Shown: positions 55,782 through 64,000 of the stretch, in pieces
Position numbering within the stretch: the first letter of the stretch is position 1
How the letters are laid out: the number at the start of each line of letters is the position of its first letter
DNA from: Pararge aegeria
Lineage: Eukaryota > Arthropoda > Insecta > Lepidoptera > Nymphalidae
Assembly: GCF_905163445.1 (NCBI RefSeq)
Contig: NC_053205.1
Span: 4,921,001-4,985,000 of the forward strand
DNA length: 64,000 nucleotides
Direction: 5' to 3'
Notes under the pieces: generated by a model
The model's input: the letters and a program-made list of their open reading frames with translations, nothing else
Told to the model about the DNA's origin: nothing
Databases searched by the model: none
Program-made: the position numbers and the translations under genes

Positions 55782-57279
55782 CACAATGCGTATAACTAAC
55801 CGTGTATAACGAAGAATTCAAAAAGTTGGCAGCTTCAGTAGCTGGATTTAGAGCGGGCGTTGCCAAAATTCCAAGATGAACTTGTGGCTGATTTCTAAAA
55901 TTAGAATGTTCGCCCGAGTGTATGTGTACGTAAGTATAACCTTCAACACTTTGATAATAATTATATGACGCACGATTTGTATAATTATAAGTCGTGTTTC
56001 CAAGCGCTTGGCTAGCTACCACAGTACCACGTTCATTACCTTCCGTCGACAATTTTAAAAGGTGAGGCACTTGATGCTTATATATAACATTCTTGTATGT
56101 GACGTCATCGGCAAATCCATCATCTTTGTTGTACATTGGTAGTAATACTTTTTTTGTTGGTTTTATATAACCATTTGACGGAGAATAAGAGTAATTTATA
56201 ATCGCCTTATCCATACACTTATTAGCCAATCCAGTATTTAATACTTTATCAAGACGATAATTCATTATAGTAGGAATACCATCATAATCACCATCAGCTT
56301 TGTTATATAATATTCCAGCATACCAATTTAGATGTCGAGGTATTTCTGAGGCTCCTCCAATTGAATACATAGCTTGAAATTGTTCAGCTAAAGATTTATT
56401 TTTCACACCTGTCGGTACCATTGGCTCCGTAGAAACAGATTCAAGAGGACGATTATCCAAATATATCTTATTATTGAGTCCTACACAATATTTTATTATA
56501 GGTACATATTCTGTAGTAGCAGTTCCAGATAACGTTGTACCATGATCAAAAGCTGTTCTTGTACCCAATAAATGAATATCAGTAGACACTTTTACAATTT
56601 TAGAATTGAATGGTAATGACATAAATTCTTGTGGTGATAAATACCATGGTACCCAATCGACTGGATAATAAGCGTATGGAGTTAAAACTCTTAAAAGCTC
56701 TTTTCCATTTAAATTGGTATGTGCATACCCATATGTATATTGAAACCATTTTTTAGTAAATGAAAGATGCAATACTTTCAATTTTGGATTTGGTACAATC
56801 TTTGCTATCCCAGATCCCGTCGCAGTAGTAACACCTCCTCTTGATCCTCCGCTATTTGATCCCAATTGTTCGGTATCCATAGGCTCCTGCGCACTACCTC
56901 CCGGAGCGACCGACGAGGCAGAAGGAGCCTGAGGCAAATTATTTTGTATATCTGCCATAGCAGGATCTGGGAAATTATCCCAATCAATATTATTAAATAA
57001 ATCGTCCAAATTGTAAGCGTCGTCGTCGTCGTTATTATCGGTCCGTTGTCTGGAGGTAGAGGGCTCACCGTCGTGTCCGGGATTGGCGGTATTGGATCCA
57101 CTGAAGGCTGCGTCAAAATTCCTTTTAACCGCTTTTCCAGCATCACTTGCTCGCCAGTGATTATAAGACACAAATTGTGATCGTTCTGCAGCAGATAAAT
57201 TTCTCCACGCACGACTATATGCCTTTTGTAGTTCACCGTAACGTTTTTGTCCTTTATGAACACCGCGGATGGGTGGCAT
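55381..57279 (-). CDS. Densovirus capsid protein VP, full length
   Basis: 632 aa from ATG 57279, 79 bp after the mirrored TATA box. The N-terminus is basic (GVHKGQKRYGELQKAYSRAW). An acidic Asp-rich and Ser/Gly-rich stretch follows (residues about 75-150), then a jelly-roll-type capsid body (WFQYTYGYAHTN, YAYYPVDWVPWYLSP, IPRHLNWYAG) and a disordered, Arg/Glu-rich C-terminus that is overprinted by ORF-X. I see no calcium-loop or HDxxY phospholipase A2 motif. Open throughout. The first 360 or so codons exist only here because the other copies are cut at the array border. Confidence 0.88.
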   Translation of the reverse strand: MPPIRGVHKGQKRYGELQKAYSRAWRNLSAAERSQFVSYNHWRASDAGKAVKRNFDAAFSGSNTANPGHDGEPSTSRQRTDNNDDDDAYNLDDLFNNIDWDNFPDPAMADIQNNLPQAPSASSVAPGGSAQEPMDTEQLGSNSGGSRGGVTTATGSGIAKIVPNPKLKVLHLSFTKKWFQYTYGYAHTNLNGKELLRVLTPYAYYPVDWVPWYLSPQEFMSLPFNSKIVKVSTDIHLLGTRTAFDHGTTLSGTATTEYVPIIKYCVGLNNKIYLDNRPLESVSTEPMVPTGVKNKSLAEQFQAMYSIGGASEIPRHLNWYAGILYNKADGDYDGIPTIMNYRLDKVLNTGLANKCMDKAIINYSYSPSNGYIKPTKKVLLPMYNKDDGFADDVTYKNVIYKHQVPHLLKLSTEGNERGTVVASQALGNTTYNYTNRASYNYYQSVEGYTYVHIHSGEHSNFRNQPQVHLGILATPALNPATEAANFLNSSLYTVSYTHCDVEFDMESMCTKGDPYEWPEDVKFFINKEKGFQGYGAHVFGVTATTAGRVERERPESRMVGRTDNVSLKGKRVRSGPASPRSNLAKRLQRTGIENDNRHHREKQGRTVPVSIESGDDEFDLYSYEQFDDYQTE

Positions 57280-57357
57280 TTGTTTCGCACTAACAATTTA
57301 CACCCTTTATATACTAAGAGTGACGTCACGCCGCTCGAACAGGACCCGGTAAACAAA

Positions 57358-57364
57358 TTTTATA
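57358..57364 (-). promoter_or_regulatory. TATA box for VP transcript
   Basis: TATAAAA on the minus strand inside the right terminal repeat, mirror image of the NS promoter. Confidence 0.6.
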
Positions 57365-57491
57365 ACTAGCCAGATTTTTAATCTGCCTATACCTCACCAC
57401 CGCCACACCAACACAAATTATTCTCAGTACTGATAATGGACATTATCATGAACATTATCATGTGCCGCTTCGCGGCACGATAGTTCGATAG
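57358..57491. repeat. Densovirus right inverted terminal repeat
   Basis: 83 bp (57358-57440) are the exact inverted match of the left repeat's inner part. The 51-bp tip (57441-57491) has the same genomic orientation as the left tip, so relative to the viral body it is inverted (flip versus flop). Confidence 0.9.
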
Positions 57492-58904
57492 TCTCCAGGA
57501 GCATATAGTTAACTTGGAGAAGGTATTCCAAAGACTGCAGGAATCTAATTTCAAAATTCAGTTGGATAAGTCCGAGTTTTTGAAACTCGAAACAGCCTAC
57601 CTAGGGCACGTTATTAGTAGTGAGGGTATAAAGCCGAACCCGAATAAAATTGTTGCCATACAGAAATATCCTTTGCCCAGGACTACCAAGGAGATAAAAC
57701 AGTTCCTAGGACTCTTGGGGTACTATCGCAAATTTATACCTGACTTTGCCCGCATCACCAAACCTATGACAAAATGTCTTAAAAAGGGTACTAAAATTAC
57801 TTTTGACTCTAATTACGCCAATTGCTTTGAGAATTGTAAAACACTCCTTACTAACGATCCCATACTGAAATATCCAGACTTCGACCAGGACTTCGTTCTG
57901 ACTACGGACGCATCTAACTTTGCAATAGGTGCAGTACTCTCACAAGGAACGATTGGGTCCGACAAACCCATAGCGTACGCTTCACGAACACTGAATGAAA
58001 GTGAAATTAACTACAGCACTATAGAGAAAGAACTATTAGCTATAGTATGGGCAACGAAATATTTTCGACCTTACATCTTTGGTAGAAAATTCAAGATAGT
58101 AACTGATCACAAACCTTTACAGTGGGTCATGAACCTAAAAGAAACGAACTCGCGACTTACAAGATGGCGTCTGAAATTAAGCGAATATGACTTCATTATA
58201 GTTTACAAAAAGGTAAAAATAATACTAACGCAGTTGCACTATCACGCGTTGAGATCTGTAACGAAGAAGTTAGTTCAATAATAGCAAATCCGACTGAGCA
58301 ACCACCCTCTTTATGTAACTCGGAAACCCTTACAGCACATACTTCAGACGAAAATCCCATACTTGAAGTTCCTATAACCGATGACCCCTTAAACAAATTC
58401 CATAGACAGCTATGTTTGACTATTGTAGGAGACATAAAAAAACGTGTGACTACAACTAAACCTTTTGACACACATACTCGAACATCTGCTCAGATATCCA
58501 GCTCAAATCTAGAAGAGGATCTTGTAAACGCTATTAAAGAATACATTCAACCTAATGCTAAAACTGCCCTCTTGATAACCCCTCCGCTTGCAATGTACAA
58601 CGTTATTCCAATCATCCAGAAAAATTTCAGAAGTTCATCCATGAATTTAGTTTTGGCCAAGAAGGAACTTGAAAATGTAAAAGAATTTCTAAAACAGCAA
58701 AACATTATTCGTCAGTATCACGAAGGCAAAACCAACCACCGTGGCATTAATGAATGCTACTTAGCTCTATCCGCAAAATATTACTGGCCTAAGATGAGAG
58801 ACCAAATAACTAAATTCATCAATGACTGTACAATTTGTGGGCATGCTAAATACGACAGAAATCCTGTAAGACCTCTACTACAGTTAGTACCCCCCTGCCA
58901 CTAG
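57492..58904 (+). pseudogene. Errantivirus pol: RT thumb, RNase H, integrase zinc domain
   Basis: Continues RT exactly after the virus with LQEHIVNLEKVFQRL, then YLGHVISSEGI, FLGLLGYYRKFI, RNase H motifs (TTDASNFAIGAVLSQ, STIEKELLAIVWA, TDHKPLQW) and the integrase HHCC region (H...H, CTICGHAKYDRNP). A one-base shift in the A-run near 58211 splits RNase H from the linker, and another in a C-run near 58895 cuts the integrase before its core. Intact motifs but broken frame. Confidence 0.9.
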
Positions 58905-59763
58905 GCCTTTTGAAATAGTGCATATGGACAGTTTTACAGCGCAAAACGAAAAATATGTTACCTTTATCGATGTATTTTCTAAATACGGTCAGGCATACCT
59001 ACTTAGAGATGGCACTGCGGTTAGCGTTATACAAGCTCTGCTAACTTTTAGCACGCATCATAATTTACCACTTACCATTATTACAGATAGAGGGACCGAA
59101 TTTACCAATCAGATGTTTTCAGAGTTTTGCAAAGTTCATAAAATCATCCATCATAAAACCATGGCTCACTCTCCGAATGTAAACGGTAATATCGAACGGT
59201 TTCATTCGACAATATTAGAACATCTCCGCATTTTAAAATTACAACACCGAGATGAGCCAGTGATTAACCTAATGCCATATGCTGTTCTGGCGTACAATAA
59301 CTCAGTTCATAGTTTTACCAAATGTAAACCATATGATCTTATATTGGGACATACCGACCATCGTGACCCGACTGACATTGACATTACAGCACATTTACTT
59401 CAGCAGTATGTAGAAAACCATAAAGAAAAAATGAAAAAAGTTTACGAGGTTATTAACGAAACCTCTTTAGCAAACAGGGCCACCCTTATCGAAAATCGTA
59501 ATAAAAATCGCGAACCAGAAGTTGAATACCAACCTGAGCAACCAATATTTGTCAGTAATCCTTATGCTAGTAGATCTAAACTTGCTCCTAGATTCACTCA
59601 CGATATCGTCTTGGCAAACCTACCCATTCATATATACACCTCGAAGAAAAAGGGTCCCGTAGCAAAAGCTAGGTTGAAACGTACCCCTAAAACAGCCAAA
59701 TTGTTACAAAATACTCCTGGCGCTGCCCCTGAGCCTAATTCAGGCACACGAGATAAAACTTGA
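58905..59763 (+). pseudogene. Errantivirus integrase catalytic core and C-terminus
   Basis: VHMDSF (first Asp), FIDVFSKYGQAYLL, ITDRGTEFTN (second Asp), SPNVNGNIERFHSTI (catalytic Glu), then AYNNSVHSFTKCKPYDLILG and a basic C-terminus to the stop at 59763. The three catalytic residues are present. It is separated from the upstream pol frame by the C-run shift near 58895. Confidence 0.9.
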
Positions 59764-60287
59764 AGCATTAGAAGATGGACCAGGCCTTTTACCATTTAAA
59801 TTAGGACCCATGAGACTTATCGCTAACTATCATATATCCTTACAATATATAGACTTGACTGATATCGAAACCAATATAAACTTAGTAGGATCCCAACTGA
59901 TTAAAGACAAACTAGATAACTACACATATGCATTATACGAATTACAAATTTACCATTTAACAACTAAATTAGATAAAGCCTCATCCCGTTTGTAAACTTT
60001 CGAACCAAATCGTTCCAAAAGAGGTTTCATAGATGGTCTAGGTTCTGTAATTAAGAGTATCACGGGTAACTTAGGGCCATCGCCCACGGCGACTTTTTGT
60101 AGCGATACAGTAGCGATGCTGTCGCGTGTCCGCATCGATACAGTCGCGAAACGGTCGCTAGCTGTGTGCCCTCGCCCACGGTCTTAGATTCAGTCGCGAA
60201 GCAAACGCGATACTGTCGCGCTTCTGTCTCGATGCAAACGCGATTCAGTAACAGCACAAAAATACCTGCGATCGCTACAGTTGCAAG

Positions 60288-62580
60288 ATGGACTCCGTTG
60301 AGGCAACATTAGTCACGTTGTCTTTGGTGCTGCTTTTACGTAAGCAGCCGAAGCGCAGGCAACGAAAGCAGCGTCAATATTGGATGCACCCATTTAATAA
60401 AGAGAGATTACTCAGTGGACATCATGTAACAACGTTTAAAATACTAAAATCCTATGATCTCAAATTCAGAAGTTGTTATAGAATGTCATATTCGACGTTT
60501 TGTGAATTGCTTTCCATTGTAAAACCAGAGTTGACACGCAGAAATACAGTGATGAGACAATGTATATCAGCTGAAGAACGACTAACAATAACTTTAAGGT
60601 AAGAAAAACCAAATTTTATGTTAATTATCTTTTAATAGTTTTTGCACATTTTTAATCACAACTTAAAAAAATAATTATTATAATTCAATATTAATCATAC
60701 TTAAACTTAATTAAGGTTTTAATTTCTTACTTTTTACTTTACGGCGAATATAGGTTTGTGATAATAGAATCTTGTGTAGAATCATCATTACTGTAATTAT
60801 ATTCATTATCATTATCATTATGTTGCAATGAACTACCTGCAGTATTGACATTGGCACCAGCAGGCGTTGGCGCCGAGTGGTAGCTATTTATTAGTTGCGA
60901 CACACTACTTTCATTGCTTGTACGAGCAGGAGTTGTGTCGTAGCTTTGGTATCCAGACTGATATCCATAGTGACTGGTGTATGCAGACGTTTGTGCCATA
61001 TTGTTATATTTGCGAAGCAAATTTATCATTTCAGCTTTCGCATCGAGTTTATATTCTTCTTTTATGGAATTAAAATGTGGAAAAAGTGAAAGTAAAAAAT
61101 GTTGATCTGGATGTTGAATGGCGGGCGTGGCTTTGTTCAATTTCTCAGTTAGAATTTCGTATAATTTGTTTTGTGCATCATCAACGCCATCACTTGTTTT
61201 AAGCTTCTTTGATTTTGGAATAACAAAAGATTCCAAACAGCCTTCGGAGTCGTTTTCCTCAGTAACTGTAGGTCGACTTGGTGGTCTGATTTCGGTCAAA
61301 GGTTGTAAAAATGACAATAATTTATAGTAAACATATTGTTTTCTGGGTTTAGCCCCGGACCCACTGGGACAATTTTTTTCTTTCAGCCGTTCTCTGTTAA
61401 AGCAATCTTTTAAACTTTTCCATTTTTTCTGGAGTTCAATAGCTGAAAAAAGATATACAAATTTATTATTGTTATGCAATTGAAAAATTAATGCAAATGG
61501 AGCTAGAACCTTACGACCTTGGCATCCCTATTTAGCTCGGATCATCTTGACTCGGAGAGTTAAAATGAATATCACCCTTAAATTGCCTACCCCGACAAGG
61601 ATTACAGGTTTACAGGCGTGATTTATATATTTGTAGGTATGTATTTTTTATTACTTTATTTTCTTTTTTCCTTTTTTTACAGGTACTTAGCAACTGGATG
61701 TAATTTCACAGATCTTCATTTGGACTTTAAATGTGGACATACTACTGCACGTACGATTGTAAAGGAAACTGTGGAAGTAATATGGAAAAAAGTAAAAGAC
61801 ATCTCCATGCCAGAGCCAACAGAAGAATTACATTTAGAAACCGCTGAAGGATTTATGAAACATGCTAATTTTCCTAACTTAATTGGAGCAATAGATGGAA
61901 AACATATAAGAATTATAAAACCATGTCATACCGGCTCAGAATATTACAATTACAAACATTTTTTTTCCATCGTTTTGTTAGCAATATGTGACGCTAATTA
62001 CAATTTCATAGATATAGATGTCGGATGTTATGGAAAGAGCTCAGATTCAACAATACATGACAGCAGCGAATGGGTAAAAAAGTTACGACAAGGAAATTAT
62101 AATTTACCTCAACCAAGACCTATATCTAACAATGGAATACCTATACCGTTTTCGTTTATTGGCGACGAAGGATTTGCTTTATCACAACACTTGCAAAGAC
62201 CATACGCTGGTAAACATTTACCACGAAAGAAGAGAATATATAATTACCGTTTGACGCGCGCAAGGCGTTATATTGAATGTACGTTTGGTATATTGAGTAA
62301 CAAATTTAAAATTTTCAACCGGCCCATAAACGTTAATGTAGATTTTGCTACGAATATTGTTAAAGCGTGTTGCGTATTGCACAATTTTATACGTAAGCGA
62401 GATGGGTACAAGTTTGATCACACTTTGAGTATAGTCGGATTCCAAGATCCACCTGCCAGTGATAATTTACTTTTAATTGGAAGACGAAGATCAGAACTAA
62501 GTGGTACTGCAATCCGAAACATATATACTGACTATTTCACCGGTGTAGGTTCTGTACCGTGGCAAGATTCAAAAATTTGA
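60288..62580 (+). CDS. H6 PIF/Harbinger transposase (DDE)
   Basis: Exons 60288-60598 (donor AG/GTAAGA) and 61683-62580 (acceptor TTACAG) give 402 aa. Intron phase and position are as in H4. N-terminus basic (KQPKRRQRKQRQYW), HTH part CISAEERLTITLRYLATGCN. DDE residues in GAIDGKHI, IGDEGF and RARRYIECTFGIL; ends VPWQDSKI. Nothing is broken. Its intron holds MADF exon 2. Confidence 0.94.
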
Positions 62581-62905
62581 AATAATTTCACCTAAAATAG
62601 CTATAAGTAACTAGAAAGGGCTGTAAACGTAACTTAATTCACTTATTCTGGAACATCTATATCTCATTAATTCTCACCACTCATCTACATTTATAATGAT
62701 AAAATTTAATAAAGTTAAATAACTTACCACAAGCATTCTTTTCTTTATTTGTTTTTTCTCCAAATTCTGAATCAAATATTTCATTTATCTCTTCCCATGC
62801 CTTTCTTTTTGCAATCTTATTCGAATACTCAGGAAGACGCGAGTCCCATATTACAGGACGGTTCTGAATTGCCATAATAAATGATTCAGTGTCGAACGAC
62901 TCCAT
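60739..62905 (-). CDS. H6 MADF-domain accessory protein
   Basis: Exons 62905-62728 (donor GTAAG) and 61442-60739 (acceptor TTTCAG) give 293 aa. MADF: FIMAIQNRPVIWDSRLPEYS, then ELQKKWKSLKDCFNRERLKE and PRKQYVYYKLLSFLQ. The second exon adds a basic KSKKLK patch, a helical region (LDAKAEMINLLRKY) and a Tyr/Ser/Asn-rich acidic tail. In-frame ATGs at 62914 and 62971 exist; 62905 matches the H4 start. The intron encloses transposase exon 2. Confidence 0.88.
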
Positions 62906-64000
62906 TTTACGCATGTGACGGACAACAGCACTCTCGACCTGTCTGTGTTGCACTGATGCTCGGTTCTCCATTCACGCACCGCCCTCCCTCCGTTCTTCCC
63001 CCGATGTCGTCCGACACGGTCGCGCGTTTGCATCGATACAGTCGCGATGCAGTAGCGCGTTGCAAATGCGACTAACACGCGTTAGTAGTGATGCTGGCGT
63101 GCGTTTAGTAAATGCGCGACAGCATCGCTACAAAAAGTCGCCGTGGGCGAGGGCTCTTAGACTATAATGATGCTCTAAAGTATGAAAACGCCATCCAAAT
63201 ATTAAAAGAAAATCAACATCAAATTATAGCTGAACAAAATCGTCATATTAGCCTTAATAAGGAACTGATGGAAGAACATACGTCAGTTATTACGAAACTG
63301 GTCAGTAATCAAATTAAATTAAATGAAACCATGCACATCTTACTTGACGCCAACAAATATGCAGCATATTCTCTTTTGAAATTTGCCAAATTCGGGCAAG
63401 TTCTTTCAATAATTAATGATAATTTAGATAGCTTATTAGGTGAGTTAAGCAGATTAGAAACCGCTTTAGCATTTTGTAGGGACTCGCGAACTCATCATTC
63501 TATGCTTAGCATAGACATGATAAATAGCACTATAGTTAGACTTAAAACTTTATACAGTAAGGAAGAATTATTAGACTTAAACTTTAGAGAATATTACGAC
63601 GTCATAAAACCAGCCTCATATTTTAGTGGAAATCGTATAGTTTTTATATTCAAGTTTCCAATTGTATCTCCGCTTACATTCTCTTTATACAAATTAGTTG
63701 TAGTACCAAATAAATTTAGTCAGGTGATTATCCCTCCTTTCCCTTTCCTTGCAATCACTGGAGATATTCACGTGTACATAGAGGCAGAATGCCCGAAGTT
63801 AGACACACGGTATCTCTGCGAAAAGGAGCACAACCATCAACTGAGGTCTCCACCAGACTGTATCTGCAACATCATTGAGGGTAAACCGTCGGACGCCTGC
63901 AAGAAGACCAATATAAACCTGTTAAGACCGGCAATGGAGAACTTGGATGATCGCCACTACGCTGTTGTATTCCCGAAACCAACTCTAGTAAGGGCCACCT

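Larger units (their letters stand above)
37161..56213. repeat. Three-copy tandem array, 6351-bp unit
   Basis: Units: 37161-43511, 43512-49862, 49863-56213. Each holds a Sailor 3' half with transposase pseudogene, an errantivirus RT piece, the densovirus left terminus, NS2/NS1, ORF-X and the distal part of the VP gene. The same 21-bp VP string begins each unit and recurs at 56214-56234, after which VP continues uniquely. All frameshifts are shared. I noticed only four substitutions between copies: 40020 (unit 1), the R-for-G codon near 48025 (unit 2), and a silent change near 54225 and a stop at 54457 (unit 3). Confidence 0.95.
52292..57491. mobile_element. Complete integrated densovirus (copy 3), 5.2 kb
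   Basis: The only copy with both termini: 134-bp inverted terminal repeats at 52292-52425 and 57358-57491. Ambisense layout: NS2/NS1 rightward from the left repeat; VP and ORF-X leftward from the right repeat, meeting near 54600-54684. Length and plan fit ambisense densoviruses, though the repeats are shorter than in the classic moth viruses and VP lacks the phospholipase A2 motif. Right flank rejoins the errantivirus pol frame at 57492. NS1 carries a stop codon. Confidence 0.9.
60074..63156. mobile_element. PIF/Harbinger element H6
   Basis: Terminal inverted repeats around TCGCCCACGGCGACTTTTTG, flanked by TTA at 60071-60073 and 63157-63159. Subterminal regions repeat GATACAGTCGCG-like words several times on both sides. 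Both genes are intact, so it may be autonomous. It lies in errantivirus env; excision of element plus one TTA leaves the env frame in register. Confidence 0.95.
31365..64000 (+). mobile_element. Errantivirus-type Ty3/gypsy retrotransposon with nested insertions
   Basis: Layout: LTR 31365-31675, primer site, gag, protease/RT, RNase H, integrase, F-type env; the 3' LTR lies beyond the window. Interruptions: a non-LTR fragment (33115-33580), a Sailor-like transposon (34530-39287), a densovirus plus tandem array (to 57491) and Harbinger H6 (60074-63156). Without these the element is about 6.5-7 kb in the window. Frameshifts in gag and pol make it non-functional. Confidence 0.88.
59764..64000 (+). 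pseudogene. Errantivirus env (F-type), split by H6 and cut by window edge
   Basis: First part 59764-60073: frame with EDGPG...GPMRLIANYHISLQYIDL, a TAA at 59994, then a furin-type site RSKR followed by the fusion-peptide-like GFIDGLGSVIKS. The frame resumes after H6 at 63160 with a long heptad-rich region, then a Cys-containing ectodomain (CPKLDTRYLCEKEHNH, CNIIEG, CKK), open to the window end. This matches errantivirus env proteins related to baculovirus F. The stop codon and H6 inactivate it. Signal peptide and membrane anchor are not in view. Confidence 0.82.

Noticed and set aside
37161..56213. CRISPR or satellite array
   Set aside because: Units are 6.35 kb with genes and no spacers; this is a segmental tandem duplication.
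56805..57356. 183-codon minus-strand ORF with a hydrophobic stretch overlapping the VP N-terminus
   Set aside because: Its first ATG lies directly at the VP TATA box, upstream of any likely transcript start; the hydrophobic part is what an Asp-rich VP segment gives in a shifted frame.

Overview
This is eukaryotic, almost certainly insect, heterochromatin-like DNA built from transposable elements and virus-derived sequence nested inside one another. I see no ordinary host gene. Evidence for an insect is the Jockey, RTE and CR1-like non-LTR retrotransposons, a BEL/Pao fragment, a mariner, PIF/Harbinger elements that carry MADF genes, an errantivirus with an F-type env, and a densovirus. The errantivirus and densovirus together make a moth (Lepidoptera) my best guess, but the sequence does not prove it.

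Left part (1-31364). Positions 1-2343 hold a broken zinc-finger gene of a virus/Polinton-associated type (minus strand), split by a CR1-like fragment with a 98-bp target duplication. From 2427 to about 26520 there are five different PIF/Harbinger elements (H1-H5). H2, H3 and H4 sit inside one minus-strand Jockey retrotransposon (about 5112-23037). The same Jockey is also interrupted by a 5'-truncated RTE element (15230-19639, 18-bp duplication), which itself holds a mariner (16080-17370). A decayed BEL/Pao piece, another CR1-like 3' end, a deleted hAT element and a short unidentified ORF remnant follow.

Right part (31365-64000). One errantivirus-type LTR retrotransposon (LTR, tRNA primer site, gag, pol, env) runs off the right edge and has acted as an insertion sink. 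Its reverse transcriptase is interrupted by a 4.76-kb TA-flanked DNA transposon with a DD82E (Sailor-like) transposase pseudogene. That transposon also carries an intact 753-codon bunyavirus-like glycoprotein gene. Shortly downstream the same pol gene is interrupted by a complete ambisense densovirus of about 5.2 kb, whose terminal hairpins are preserved in opposite (flip/flop) configurations. A 6351-bp segment spanning the transposase, a piece of pol, NS1/NS2 and half of the capsid gene is then repeated three times in tandem (37161-56213), almost without differences. The env gene is interrupted by a sixth, intact Harbinger (H6, 60074-63156).

How the genes work together. In every Harbinger the transposase and the MADF DNA-binding gene are convergent. 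The last transposase exon lies inside a MADF intron and the last MADF exon lies inside the transposase intron. Each family has its own subterminal repeated or palindromic words, which are plausible binding sites for these proteins. In the densovirus, mirrored TATA boxes inside the inverted repeats would drive NS2/NS1 rightward and the capsid gene plus an unknown overlapping ORF leftward. The most notable items are the glycoprotein inside a cut-and-paste transposon, the tandemly amplified densovirus/transposon segment, and the interleaved Harbinger gene architecture.
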